From: Echinococcus granulosus
Lineage: Eukaryota > Platyhelminthes > Cestoda > Cyclophyllidea > Taeniidae
Direction: 5' to 3'
Assembly (NCBI RefSeq): GCF_000524195.1
Contig: NW_020170384.1
Coordinates: 1-64,000, forward strand
DNA length: 64,000 nucleotides
Below the pieces are notes generated by a model, which ran no database searches, was not told the origin of the DNA, and was given only the letters and a program-made list of their open reading frames with translations. This document shows positions 32,860 through 46,200 of the stretch, one piece after another. Positions within the stretch are counted from its first letter, which is position 1, and the number at the start of each line of letters is the position of its first letter. Made by a program: the position numbers and the translations under genes.

Positions 32860-35800
32860 GAAAGGTGACGTGTATCTCATACTCTTAGTGAAATCACTGA
32901 CGAAATTGTCATTCATTGGCAAAACTAGTAAGGGTTCTTTAAGTGTTTAACACAGCGAAGAAGGCGTGACAGCTGAAGACTTGTAGTGACACACGGATTC
33001 AGGGTAGGTGATGAGGATTCACGACAGAATGATGAAGTCAAGTATCGCACTCGCACACCCCACACTCTACCTTAGGGGCAACGCCGTCTTAGCTCTTGGA
33101 GCTGCTAGCACTATTGGCAGGAAACAATTACCCCGAATGAAATTTCCGCAAATTTATTGTAAGTGGGGCGTGTAACAAGCCTCTGGGGGCCTTCAATCCC
33201 ACAAGTGGTATTTTAAAGTGAGAAAAGAGCAGTCAAGTTTATTACTAGTGTCTTTCACTTTTACGGTAATACAGTGAGAATTTTCTCTGTTTTTGTTCCC
33301 CTTGCTCGCCAACCACGACGTTCATCTGCTGAATGGATCTTATTCGACGTGTGAATTTCTAGTTACAATAAAAATTGTCAAAAAGAAATTAATGTCAGTT
33401 TCGCTGTGGATTAAGTCAACAAAGTGGTTCTGTTTATTTGACTTCCTTTTTTCTGACCCAACTGCTTGCTTATCCTCAACGTATTCGAAGTGGGGATGCA
33501 ATAAGAATGAGCAGAAAGGATGGCGATTCCTAGTCATTTTTACTCGATTTTTATACTTATCAATGCAGGTGATTAGTAGGAATGGCACTACGAGTCTTGC
33601 AGTTGGGACCTCTCGAATTTTCAATCCAATATCAATTAGGAATTCTGCAATTAGACGGGTTTTAATGACAGCCTCCACTAAGCAAACGTCTGAACCTACT
33701 AATAACGATTATGTAGTCGACAATTTAGCATTTTAAACGATTTTTGAGATTAAAAATGCTGCAGTTTGTGGATTTTTAATACGATATATGCAAGAAATCA
33801 ACTTTCTATTTCATTGTAAGTGCCCGTATAGTGTAAATGCTTGTTTATAGACCTAAAATTTGTCTTGAATTTGTAATTTCTTTTGTTTTACCAGAAACAA
33901 ATCTTAAAAAATACTGCGATAGGAAGCTGGTGTCTACTCAGGACCTAACTGACCAGTTGCACCACTCAAGAAGTGCCGTCCGACTTGCACGATGACAATT
34001 TTAAAACGGACATCTAGTGAAGAGAGCAATTCTAAGTAGAATGAGAGAGAAGACAAAGAGAGAATGATTTTGAACTTTGACTTATACTAATTATTGTATA
34101 AAGGTTTTGATTTTTACAGCCACTTAGTCATGGCAACAACATTATGGCACGCAGCCGCATGTTGCGCTCGCTAAGTCCGTGGTGCGATGTTGAAGTGATT
34201 TGTGGATGATAGCCGAAGAGATCTTGCTTTAATGCACCACTGAGAAGCATTGAAATTAACAGGTGTCATCACAAGCATTCGACATCGGAGACAGCCTAAA
34301 TCAAGTACCAACCCATAATAAAAGCCAATCTCTTTTTGCTTAGATGCATAAACTTGGAGCTTTGTCACTTTTGGTACCTACTACTTGAGTACTATGCGAT
34401 GCCAATTTAAACACGTGTTCGCTTAATTTGATCCGGAAATACGCCACGGAAACTGCATAAAAAATGAGGCTTATTGTCATAGCACCGATAACTAGACAAG
34501 AGCAGCTAATTGTCAAATGAATTTCCAGTATTCTCAGCTTCAACCAATTAAGTGGCCACGTTTTGGCCAAATAAATGCCTTTGAACAAGGTACAAAATTC
34601 AGAAAATCTGTGTTTTCCAAAGGTAGAAACGAGACATTTTACTTATAAAGACCTAGTAGTATATGCGTGGTCCTAGTCAGCTGTACAAAGACTTGTTGAT
34701 TCACGTATTTTTAAAGCGTTGTTTGATTAATTAATTATAACTCAAATTTACTAAGCGGTTGCATACAAAATCCTATTAAGTATGGTTGAATGATTTGTTT
34801 TAAATTTTCTCTATACCAGTCTGTAGCAGACAGGTAGGAAATCATAAGAGTTCCTTCGAGCTGGTTTTAGCCTATTTTCACAAGAAACTTTCGTGTTAGC
34901 ACGCCAAAGTGTTTCATGAATACACTAATGCAAGGTTGATTAGATGAAATGTGAAGGGAGAAGGCATATTCAAATGGCTTTTAGTTAGGAATCAAATATT
35001 CTAAGTTTTTGATCATTTGTAACATGAAGTAAAATACCACTCTCTGAAGACTCAACTTGGTGGCATTTCCATGCATGGTGATATGAGGAAAGCCAGTAAC
35101 AACAGTAGTGAAATAAGTCATTAGAAATGGGTTTAAATTGGCTTTAAACTCTGGAGAGCCAGCAATGTATTTAGAACAGAGTTGGATCAGTTAGTTTCCG
35201 ACTTAAAAAGATTCAATCATTGCTTAAATCTGTGGTACACATGACACGGATTTTTAAAAAATTATAACATAATGGGTGGCAGTTATTTGCAAATTAACCC
35301 AAGAATTCGGTTTTCTAATAATCACGAACACAATTATGTTGAGGCGTATCCAAATGGTCGACATTTTACGGGAAATTCAACAATTTGTTATAAAAATGTA
35401 GCTCAAAGACTCAAATATGGTTATCAGTAAAGGGAACTGCTTCAAGCCTTAAAAATATTGTCACTATAATCAATGTGGACAACTTAAATTAGGTGAATTA
35501 TTCATCGCCCCTAATTTATGCACGAGGTTTGTTATCTGCGCAAGTGAAAAAAGTGTGTTGAGCTAGCATTGAAAATAAGGGCGCGTTTCCCATTGGCATT
35601 CGATTTTCGCAAATAGGAGTCGGGCCGGTCTCTTCCTTTATTGAGAGGGTTATCAGTGCACAGCATGTGATCGTTGTGGCCCTCTACCAAGTATGCATTG
35701 TTTACGTTCACAGCTTTTCATCTAATCAAATGAGAGCGTCGTCACTTGTAAAGGCTGGCGACCATCCCACACTGACGACTGAGTTGTTCCACTAGGCGAC

Positions 35801-38800
35801 GTTCATGTTATGTCAACTAATGAAACGCGCACTCAGGTGGGTGTGTTTAGGTTTTTACAAGTCAAAGAAATGCCAAGTTATGTTACACTTCTTTTATTCA
35901 TGGCTTGGGGGTAAAGAAAATCACGTCACTTCCGCCTAACCCCCATGATCACCAAATAACAATGCTAAAGTGTTAAGTATTTAGGTATTTTACTGAGAAT
36001 TTGCCTTGCACACACCGACCTGGAGTGAAGTTCTGAAGACTATGAAGCAATTCACTTGGTAAACAGGTGTGATATAAGGGTGCCATTCATTGAACCATTA
36101 CCCACACCCTGTTTCCAAACTCACCCACCTTGAAAATAGTCGGTGACTAAAAAATGCCTAAATTGCAACACAAGTGCATACAGATTGAAAAAGCTTTCAA
36201 GTCTGAGTAAAATCGAACCACTCACTGTCCGAAAAGATCCTTTGCCATGACAAAGGGCTCACTGCCTACCTCGAGTTTGGTTTTATCCACAAAAAGATCA
36301 AAGTGATTATTTTCTGGGTGGTCCGAATGGAATTTCGTGTCTTAAAGTTTTTTTTTCAAATACTCATCCACTTTGTGATGCAGGCTAATTCCTGTATCCG
36401 TCCGCACTTCCAACTTGTCAGATAAATAATGCATTATTTTCTGCTAAGAAATTATCACCTGTAGTTGCCCAGGCTTTTATAGACGACTTTTCATTAGCAC
36501 CAGCTAAATGTAGTAAGATTTGCATGATTCCCTATTATCTATTTATTCTTCGTATTATTGTTAAATATAAATTTCCAAGATAAAATCAAGTTTAGCAAAG
36601 CTTTAATACCATTGCTTACTCATGAGGCAAGGCTACTTGCAGCTAGCTGAAGCAAAGTTTCTAAAATCGGTCAGCAAATTGCAGTATATGTGGGCAGCCC
36701 CACAGTGGCGAGGATTTATGGCTCAGGCCCCTTCCGAGGCGTTCGAACCCCTGCAGGGATCATGTGGGCAAGGATTGTGCTGCGAACGCTCGCCGAAACA
36801 TTTATCGTTATGTAGTCAGGATAACTCCGATTTATGGGAGATTTTCCACCCATGAAAAGCTGTCCTAGAGTAGAGATCTTCTAACCAGACCAGGATATAT
36901 CAGCTAACTTTTAAGCAATAATGCTATCTTATTGAGTTCAAGCAAAGTATTAAGCTATAAACTCTGTATTAAAAAGGAATTTTGACAGACAACTCACAAC
37001 GGATGAATAGAGTTGTAGCATTCCTTTAAGCTGATTTATCCCGAGTTTACTTGAATAACTAAAACGATTTCCTCTCTGATACTGGGATTAGAGGGGCGTA
37101 AAAAATAAATAACCACTCATCTCCCACTTCAGTAAGTTTTAAATTCATAGCATCTATAATTGTCTCATGAAGATGAAGATGTTTACTGTTTTGAATCAAA
37201 CAAAAGTTATTATTAAACAGTCCCTTCGTGTTTGAAATTTTCCGCAATAAGGAGCTATGTTTGTTGTAATTTCAAAGAAAGGAAAAGTTGCCTACTAATT
37301 AGATTCTATGCGCAATAACCTGTGCCTATATGAGGGGATTGGCCTACAAGAAGTCGAGCGATCCTGATAATTGTTGCCAAATAAAACCGCACAACTCACT
37401 TTCCCTGGGCTATTTATTTAACCATGACGCCAACCATGAAAGGTAATTGGTGATTCTAGTTAACAAATTATAGAGGCTATGACGCTCAAGTAAACATGTG
37501 TTTGTAAATTTACAATCTACTACCGTTGGTAAATCATCCGCTGGTTATGAGTTCCGATAAGTTCAGCAGAAGTATTAAAAGAACAAAACTTCGCAAATTT
37601 GGTACGTCAATTTGACCCCATTTTACCTTTGCATGCAAAATGAGATGATCAAAGGATGGCTAAATCAGGAATGTGAGTTTATCGATAAACTTGGCTGTAA
37701 AGATGTGTACAATTAACTAATAATTTTTAATTATGATAATCTCTACTTTGTTCTTAAATTGAGATGGTACCGACTTAAGAAGTTGGCTTGGCCTATTTTT
37801 AATAATTAAAATGCTTTGAAATGGCTTTCCAAATAGGTTTTCTTTAGCCTAAATATTGAAAATTCATCACTAAAAGGTAAGTCTATTAAGAACTTTTGCT
37901 ATTGGAGTGACAGAAAATAATCTGCCACTACAGCCATATACCTTGTTGTTTCAAATGGGATAAAAGTCTGCACTACCGGATTGACCAATTCAACTGCGGC
38001 CAAAAAATTGTGTAATTGAGCGCAGAACAATGGCATCGGAAATCTCTGTTATTGTTTTAACCTCAACTAGACTCGGTGACGCGACTTGGCTCAACCATCC
38101 ATCAGAAAGCGATAAATAGTACGTGCCACATGCATATGTAACACCGAGCTTGGGGTGGATATGTCAGTTATTGTAATAAATAACCACCAATCTTTTAAAA
38201 GGAAGTCAAAATTGTCAAGCTGGATGTTCAAGTAAATGATTGAAATGATGGGACAACTAATGTTACAAATTTTCGCTGATCTTCACAATTAACTCCTCGA
38301 AGAACTCTGCAAAAATGTTTATTCTTTCTTCTGTAAGGGTGCTGTATTAAGATAACTTTTAGATGGAAATAAACGGTTTTATAAGGATGATTCGAGACAC
38401 ATTTTTGGGAATGAACGCTAGAACAAACCATTTGTAGCAACTCGTGCCAAACATTCACGACTCCTCCTTTTCCATGAAAGATTCTGAAACCTAACATTAC
38501 GAATGTTCGAGGTACTACTCTACATTTATTCCCTATTAAACAATATAGCATTTGCGCAACTTTTTAAGGGTTTGGAACCCAGAGTTGGTCAGGTAACTTT
38601 TGCAAAAATGTGATTTCTTTTCTAAACTGGGGCTTGCCCGACTAAAATCTCTGTTGCCTATAAGTGGCAAGACAGTGATTGGTTGTTTACCACTAAATTC
38701 TAACGTGATTTATGTCCGAAAAGACGCGAAGATAACCGTACCCTGTCATGTATGAAGAAGAGGCAAAGGGTGGAATTTACATTGGCCTCCACTTTGCGCA

Positions 38801-39370
38801 CTTCAAACATAATTCCAAATTTTACATTCAAACACAACGCTTAGGCTAGACCACATCATCGGAAATGAATGCGTGCACTTAACCCTGCAGAAACTCATTT
38901 CGTAGAAAAGGTGTGTTTTTGAATTTTTAAATGAATACTGAAGATAGCCAAATGTTGCTAGGAGTAAAAAGTGTTTATTTATATGTCATAACTCTTACGT
39001 GCCTTATGCGGCCTGAGAAAATTCAGTCAAGGAGTTACAAAAACTCATTCAAATAAATGGTTCAAACAGTTCTTTACCATCGGAAGTCAATAAATGTTTT
39101 GCTGCAAGTAAAAATTGTAAACGACGATTCCAAAAAACACTTTTTGCATATTTTTCTCCCGTGCAAAAGTCCCGATCTTTCAAACTAACCCGAGATAATT
39201 GAGAAACGCAAGTTTCGTCCATTTGTAAATCTAGTTACACTTGCTGTTGACAGTTGATTGAGTTACACCATTCATCCGTGTTTTGACAAGACCCCTAGGG
39301 TAAACAAACTATTGAATCGGTTTTGGTTGGCTTACTAATCAAATCAAATGTTTCCCTGATCTCCTTCTAC
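32860..39370. other. Long non-coding stretch
   Basis: 6.5 kb, A+T-rich. The longest open frame (33293-33736, plus) has no domain match and ordinary intergenic composition. No RNA gene or mobile element was recognised. If the open frame at 42.2 kb is an ankyrin exon, this is intron. Confidence 0.6.
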
Positions 39371-39373
39371 CGC

Positions 39374-39493
39374 CTCGTTTTATCGAGTCTGGAGAAGACA
39401 GCGTCACTCAAAAAGCGCAAAGAAGCTGTCTCCAGGATCTAAGTAATACTTAGGTGAGCAGGTAACTCACCGGTCACCCCGCGAAAGCGGGTG
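39374..39493. ncRNA. Candidate structured RNA: five consecutive hairpins
   Basis: In 120 nt five stem-loops follow one another. (1) CTCG/CGAG, 39374-39387. (2) CTGGAG and ACAGC against GCTGT and CTCCAG, 39389-39435, 11 bp with a 3-nt bulge. (3) CTAAGT/ACTTAG with a 3-nt loop, 39439-39453. (4) GTGAG/CTCAC, 39454-39470, extendable by one pair each side. (5) CACCCCGC-GAAA-GCGGGTG, 39475-39493, a GNRA tetraloop hairpin with one bulged C. It is followed by GCAACTTTTTCC (39499-39510), loosely like an Sm site. No snRNA, SL RNA, SRP, RNase P or hammerhead core is recognisable. It could equally be the core of a transposed element. Strand unknown. Confidence 0.4.
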
Positions 39494-39711
39494 TAGATGC
39501 AACTTTTTCCTGTGCTAGAAAATTTTTATGAGCCTGCAAAAAAAGTAAAGACAAAAGTTTTTTTCAGTTTACAATTGCGTGCATATACGTCCTTTGGAAA
39601 ATCTCCCCAAAGGTCTACTTTTGTTTTTTTAATCTCTGAGGCAGTAAGTGGGGACTTATGCAAAGTGACTTAGAGCAAAGTATCGAAAAGGATTCTTTAA
39701 GCTCCATTGGA

Positions 39712-39726
39712 GTGTGTGTGTGTGTG
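39712..39726. repeat. Short (TG)n microsatellite
   Basis: Seven TG units flanked by G; no coding context. Confidence 0.8.
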
Positions 39727-42191
39727 GAAGGTAACGATTTAGGCTTCTTACTTACTCCCGAGCATTTACATCTCAGATTTCAGAAATAGGATTTGTCTTC
39801 CATCAATTCACCCACTTTAGGATTTATGATCGCCTTCGGTTGGTTCAAAGAAATCTGGCGCATGGGAAAGAGTTTCTCGCAAGTAGCAGCGGTAGCCCGT
39901 TGAGTGATGCTTTATTGTCTGTTGGTAATTTTATAACCGACGATTTGGAAAGGAAACATAGCACCCCTCCGAAAGTGAGGCTAATCGTATGTACTTTGGA
40001 TGTACGTTTATTTAACATCAAATAAATGGAACAAAGTAGAATGCTTACAGATTTATGAGCCATGGGCAATTCATTTTTAATCATTATAAATTTTTGCACC
40101 TGCAATTAGGCAGCAAATGGACTATTCTACATTCCTAGCATTGGACCATAATTTTTTTCCTTTTATCATAAAGATTTTTGCAGCGATGGCTGCAAAATAC
40201 GTCCTGTATGGAGTTGCTTGTGGCCAGAGGGAAAGACCACGCACGAGGCCCTGCCTTGGCCGATAATTGCTGTTCGAATAATTAATGAAGTAGAAAAAGT
40301 AAGCCACAGTAAGCTTGTGGGAAGTAAAAGTAAAAATTGCATTGAAACAATTTGTACTTCATGCAGAGCATCTGAAACAACTTTGGCTAAGGTCGCGTCG
40401 TTTCAATAATTCGAGGGTCAAATTTACCCGCCCTACCGGTAATACTTTTATTTCATCAACCTTTTAGCTTATCAGTCTTTTGGAACAAAATAATTGATCA
40501 ATGAAGCAGCGTTTCTCACTTATTTACATCAAAATGGGCTGTTGAATAATAGAACTTGTTCAAGTGACACTGCTGTAATTCACGCAACAACACTTTTATC
40601 ATGGGCCATAAGTTTGTTTTTTGGATGTACTTTAATTTACGCTTCACAATAATTCATATCAACAAAGCCCATGATTTTAATTAAAAATTAAGATGTTTAG
40701 CCTTAAATTACCAAATAAGTTAAGAAAATCAGGTATCATTAACCCATCTCTGTTTGCTGAAAATCCCTCATGTCAAAAAAAACTTTCCTCCTTCTGACTC
40801 TTGGTCCTTTTTTGCCGTTTGCATGCAAATTTCGCTTACGGTCTTTAAATATTTGGAAAACAGTGCACCATCGCAACCTGTCCCTAGCAAAGTGATGCCT
40901 TTTTATGGTAAATGCATTCGCAGACAGCTTCGAGCATCGAGAGATTTTGTTGTCAAATCACCATGTCATTGTAAATCGACCACAAATCAAGGTTTACTGC
41001 AAGGCTCTCCAAAAACGCACATACACTCATGCATGTAATTATTGTCAAGTGAGAAAAATGCCGTTGCCACAGCAACATGATTGCCGACGCCCACTGGGAG
41101 GGGCGGCACAGCCACGACCACAGTGGACTATGCCTCGTCAGGATTACTAAGTCAACATCTGCCACTGTTAGCTGAAGTTTCATACGAGGTTTTTCTTACT
41201 CTTACTTTCAATATAGAGGTATTAATTCATTAAAAATATGCATATCGTGCGAAGTTAGAACCAACAAATGGCGTGGTGCACTACATGGATCGCCTGCTTT
41301 GCACCGATGTCTGAGGAACTGTCCGAAATTATTTTCTTACATTGCACCTGGTTAAAATTAACCTTTCCATATTAGTGTCACAAAATTTTCCCAAATATCT
41401 AAACAGCAAATGTGAGTTTAAAAAGTGCCACTTATTTGGAGAAGGAGCAAAAAAAGTGTTATGAAAATCGTATATCAGTGCCCGTCAAAAAGATAGAGAC
41501 ATGGTTTTAGAGAATCCAGCAATTTTGATCTTAGAGCAACTTAAGACAAAACTGGGCTCGTGTGATAGAATACGAGATTCAAGTTTGCAAAATTTTAGTA
41601 GTGTGTTAACGCTATCAAAACGTGATTTCGCAGAACGGAGGCGTCAACATAATGCGGATCTAATATTATGCCAGGGATGTAATTTTGACGCTCGTACACA
41701 TCGGACGGGATTAAAAGAACCAACCATAGCATCATCCTCCGCGCTAAAGTAACTTCAACCACTTTTTCTATAATGTGCTAAGCATAAATTTGAGGAGATA
41801 AATCAGTCCCAGGTTTCAAATGAAAGGCCACACGCAATCCATGCTGCCAGAGGAAGATATTTAGTAATTAATACTAAAGATGTTTGATTAATTATTTTCT
41901 GAAGGAGTTTTTAATAACTGTCTTTATGAATGCACAAGGATGTCAATTGATGGATACATTGAAAGAAAACTTAAGTTAAGAGAAGTTCATTGAAACAAAA
42001 AAGAATCTGAAAACAGCTTTGCATATGGTATTTGCTTACTTTCTTTAATAGCTTGAAAGCATTCGCCTCAATAATCAAGATATCTGGTGTGTAACGTGTC
42101 AGAAAAATCACAAAATTTTGTTTGCCTAAATTATTTATAGTTGGGAAGCGCAACATCTGCGTGTTCGCCTCACTTATAGTGAATGACTAAC
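39727..42191. other. Non-coding stretch
   Basis: 2.5 kb; several short open frames (up to 94 codons) without family match or splice context. Nothing supported. Confidence 0.65.
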
Positions 42192-42773
42192 CATTTGATC
42201 CTCAGTCCTCTCGGACGTCTTTTTGGCAAAGTGGAATAGTGAAGGCTTTGAGGTGTGGTGTCGGGCTTGTTCTTTGCTGGAGTCTTTTCGACTCAACCTT
42301 TTCGAGTCGGAGTCATGAAAGGATGTATTGCTGGCATCTCTACCTCCGGAGGACACAAGAAACGCTTTAATCGATTTATTTTCGTCTTCTGCTTTGGGAG
42401 TGACCACGTCTATCCCCGTAGAGACAGAGTCGTGAAGGCAAATCGGAAGGGCTGTGGGATTTGCTTCCGCATTGGTTGGTGTACAGGAACCGCTGCTGCT
42501 ATGTCGAGCCTCGACATCCTCAGCGGACGTGGAACATCGACGTTTGGGTGAGGTGTGCCGCGAGCGAGATAGGGTGCGCCACCGTTTCGGTCGAAGGAAA
42601 TCGAAGCGACCCTTCTTCTCTCGAGGAGTGTTTGAACTGCTAGGTCGATGTGAGGCTTCAGGGCCGTCTCGGTGTTGGTGTTGCTGCTGACAAGGCAGTG
42701 TGGCGGATCGACATCTCTCCTCGTCGCTGTGTCGCGAGGGTGTCGGTGACCTTGACAGCCAGTTTCGCCACAT
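42174..42773 (-). CDS. Ser/Arg-rich open frame, possible distal first exon of ankyrin or separate gene
   Basis: 199 codons from an ATG with an in-frame stop 18 nt upstream. The product is basic and low-complexity: NWLSRSPTPSRHSDEERCRS, FDFLRPKRWRTLSRSRHTSP, then ALPICLHDSVSTGIDVVTPK. G+C content is well above the flanks and similar to the ankyrin exons. Near the 3' end, ATG|GTTAGT at 42192/42191 is a possible phase-0 donor; without splicing the frame stops at 42174. No domain recognised. It lies 12 kb upstream of, and on the same strand as, the ankyrin gene. A phase-0 donor would fit ankyrin exon 2 or later repeat exons but not the entry into exon 1. A TATA box and CCAAT boxes lie upstream. 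Confidence 0.55.
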   Translation of the reverse strand: MWRNWLSRSPTPSRHSDEERCRSATLPCQQQHQHRDGPEASHRPSSSNTPREKKGRFDFLRPKRWRTLSRSRHTSPKRRCSTSAEDVEARHSSSGSCTPTNAEANPTALPICLHDSVSTGIDVVTPKAEDENKSIKAFLVSSGGRDASNTSFHDSDSKRLSRKDSSKEQARHHTSKPSLFHFAKKTSERTEDQMVSHSL

Positions 42774-42868
42774 TCGACGCGAGGTGAACTAGAGCCGTGG
42801 TCTGGTGTTTCTCAAACAAATAACTCTGTGCAATTTCACCCAAAGAGTGAACTACACTGTGTGCACGG

Positions 42869-42876
42869 CTTTTATA
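42869..42876 (-). promoter_or_regulatory. TATA box (TATAAAAG) upstream of the Ser/Arg-rich frame
   Basis: TATAAAAG on the minus strand, 96 bp before the ATG at 42773. A start site about 30 bp downstream (near 42845) would leave a 5' UTR of about 70 nt. Position and strand fit the open frame; function is inferred. Confidence 0.5.
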
Positions 42877-43162
42877 CTATTTGTGAGGAAGCTAGCGATA
42901 GGCCAGTAGTTTCAGGGGCCTCGGGTTGGTTGCAGCTGTGTGGGTGCGTGGGTGGCGGAGGGCTATATGCGCTACGAAAAGATTGATTTTTGTACTACCT
43001 CAATTTTTCGGAGGTGGTAGGCACTCCTGGTTAACGAGGTCTCAAGGCCGTGCGGCCTATTACTTTGGCCAGGTTTATGATGAGAGAGCGAGAATGAACG
43101 AGGTTAGCGCTCGCTACAGCCGTGTCGCCCACTTGCTACTACGGTCTGCCAGACGAGTGTTG

Positions 43163-43203
43163 ATTGGCTGATCGATTCTCAGCTCTGCCACTCCTCCTAT
43201 TGG
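43163..43203 (-). promoter_or_regulatory. Two CCAAT boxes (minus strand)
   Basis: CCAAT on the minus strand at 43163-43167 and 43199-43203, about 290-330 bp upstream of the TATA box, in a G+C-richer segment (42.88-43.26 kb). They are consistent with an upstream promoter region for the 42.2-42.8 kb frame. Confidence 0.35.
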
Positions 43204-43259
43204 CTCTGGCTGCCTGACACGAGGCATACACGTGCGCTCGACGAATGGGAGTAGCTTAT

Positions 43260-46200
43260 CAGTTGAGTGGGATCCGCGCTCCAAATTTCATATTTGGCAA
43301 CAGTGGTGGTGATGAGCTCAGTGCTCCAAGTCGATAGAAAAAACTCTTTTTGTTTCGTGTGCAGTAGATGGAATGCTCAGCTTGAGGTACTGTAGAATTC
43401 ACTACACCCAACGGTACCCATTTTCGGTCATGCGAAGGCACTGCAACTCACCTATCTGTTACATATCGCTTATCAACCTCCGCAAGCCATGCATTACCAT
43501 AGGGCTTGTGTAAATATGGTTGGTCTTTAGTGCACATGGGAGTTCGCACTAATACTGTAATTTATGGTTATATTCCGCCCATGAGAACAGTGGTTTGTTA
43601 TTTTTAAAGCCTCGGAATGTTCTTGGTCAGTAAGTGCATAAAATTTTCACATTAAAAAACCACTCGTCAGCGAGGTAAAATGCGGCAACCTACCCAGATA
43701 ACCACAGGTTTATTTATGAATCCTAGACGTAAATTGGGGATATCTGCAATTAAATTGGGAATTGTTGTTTTCGACGCTTTGAAAGGGCATTGCAAATTTG
43801 AAGTTGCTCTGGTAATCAACTTATGCGCTAGAAAAAATAACTATGCCTGGCAGCGCAATCCTTTAATGTATATCCTACCGAATAACTTTTAACTTGCTCC
43901 CTTAATGCATTTTTTACGCAAATAAGATGAGTTGCCTCACTGCTACACGTGCCGCAGCATTGTGTTCCGCTGCTTAGTTGAAAAAAATGTTGTAGCTGCG
44001 AAGTCAACGGCAAACAAGACTCTCGCCAAACAGAAATTGAAGAATTTCACTTGAAACCTACTCGACTTTGTTGTTAATCTTACGCTTCTCGCAGTAACAA
44101 TAGCCACATTCTAACCCTCAATGAAGCGTTTTTCGACTGTTTTTTATTTTTTAAATAAATTACGGGAATTGTGCATTAGAAAAAGTGATTTTGCCTGTTC
44201 GATAGAGCATTTTAACAATAAAAGAGGAGGTTGATGAATAAATACGATTATTAATGTCCCCAAAGGAAGTGATCCTTGCAAATGTATAAACATATCTTCA
44301 AATAGCACAACATTTTGGGAGAGTTAGGTGAATTTTTTTGCTGCGTTCCCAGCAAAGCGATTAAAATTCAAGAACTAGCTATTCGGCAAATATTTTAGCA
44401 AAGTTTGAATGGGTTGAAGGCAAATTTTGGAAACTAGATTATAGTAGTTTGATTAGATAAGAGATACCGAGCAGTGTAGGAGGGGAAAATAATCATGTTA
44501 ACATGGGAAAACTGGATGGGTATTTTATCAGTTTAAGTATGTAGAAATGCCCCGGCAGGCTAAGCTATACATTTGAAAGTGCCTTTGGAAGAGTCCGCAT
44601 TTCTGTTCCCTCAAGCCGTTGATGCCAGGCGCCGAAGGCGGTTCACGAATCCCATTGGTTATGGAAGCATTTATTCGCATTGAAATGCATGCTGCATCCC
44701 ATTTTCAGGAAAAAAGCAGTTTTTCATGGTGGTCACGCAATGTTTTGGTCGGTCAAGTGTGGATGTGCTTCGTTTACGCACCTTTTTGAGAGGACTCGTT
44801 TCGTTCGTAGAGCAAATGCTCCTGCTCGATGACTTCATGCGTTAATAACTTGGCAACAGTCATTAAAAAGCACATTTGTTTAGTTTTAATGCCAAGAAAG
44901 ATGATCAATTATATTTGTTTTCAACATTTTTGCGCTACGATCTCATCACAGCAGGGGTAAATTCACCCAAGTGAACTATTCACTGATTCATGCGCGTTAG
45001 TGCTTCAGGTTTTTTTTTGAGTGAAATACTCATTTCAACTCTACTGAGCCACTGATCATGGAATTTTTACTGCTGCATGGCTTGCGGTCTTTGACTATTT
45101 CGAGCAACCTGTTCATGCGAAAGGCTTTGCTGTGTATAGTAGAGGCAAGTAGTTGGTTAACACTTTTCCATTCGTCAGCTTTGTAGATGAAGAAAGTATT
45201 GAATGGAAAAGAAAGGAGGCGAGTTAAAATATTTAGACCTAGCAAAATAAACATTATGCAATGATAGTTTAAACAGGAAGCTCATCGTCTTTCAAAGTTG
45301 CATTGACTATAAAGCAAATAGCAAAGGAAAGGCTCTTTTCAATTAAATATAAAACAAGAGTGAATCCAAGCAACTGTGAAACTATCCCTTTAATTGTACG
45401 GTTTCCTAAAATGCAAATATTCGGAAGCCTAGACTTGGAAACCTGTTAACAGTACCTGTTTCCGAGATTGTAAATAATTTTGAAGATTTGTTTTGCTAAC
45501 ATAAGCCTTAATAATGGATTAAATTGCTCATGCTTGATCGCTGGGATGGATAGCAAACGCATCAGTGTTCTGCTAGTAACAGCACGACTTACGTGCTCGC
45601 TGACCTGACAGAAGGCAAAGGCTCGGAAAAACAACGATCGCCAACTCCCCGAACCCCCTGACCGTCTACGAAAAACCTAAGAAATCAAAGCCAAAAAGCA
45701 GAAATTAGGCTTTATCCTGTGTTATTTCTACGACTCTCAGTTCTACGGAATTATAACACTGTAGTGCCGAATTTGCTAGTTTAAGGAAGGATTCTAGAAT
45801 ACATTTTTGTTGTTCGGGCATTTTAAGAACTTATATAGGCTTTAATGATAAATGGAGCCTATATGCAAACGTGTTAGAGTGAAGGGTTAAGAAGTTCTTA
45901 TAAAATGCGTATAGATTTATATAAAGTTGAAGGAATCAATGTAATGAAAGAAAGCAACCCTCCAAAACCCTTTTTGATAATGTGGATCCTTCTTAACCGG
46001 CCCTTCGAACCCTTATGACATACGTTATGAGGCATTCTTCCTTATATCACTAGCCCTTCCCTAGTACTACTAGCAAAGTCTCGATGCCACCGTGCAGCAC
46101 AAAAATTGTCCTCAAGTTCCCGCTGTCTCATCTCTTGGCCGACGGATGCAAGCGTTTTCAGTTAGCATTGGGGCACAAAATAAGGTTGATTCGAATCACA

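Noticed and set aside
32841..32866. Hairpin followed by GAAA, considered as a hammerhead ribozyme
   Set aside because: The required CUGANGA core is missing.
33293..33736. 147-codon plus-strand open frame
   Set aside because: Composition like the flanks, no domain, no splice context; its complement is also open.
39360..39520. Spliced-leader or spliceosomal snRNA
   Set aside because: No leader with an internal donor site, no recognisable U-RNA core; the U-rich stretch only loosely resembles an Sm site.
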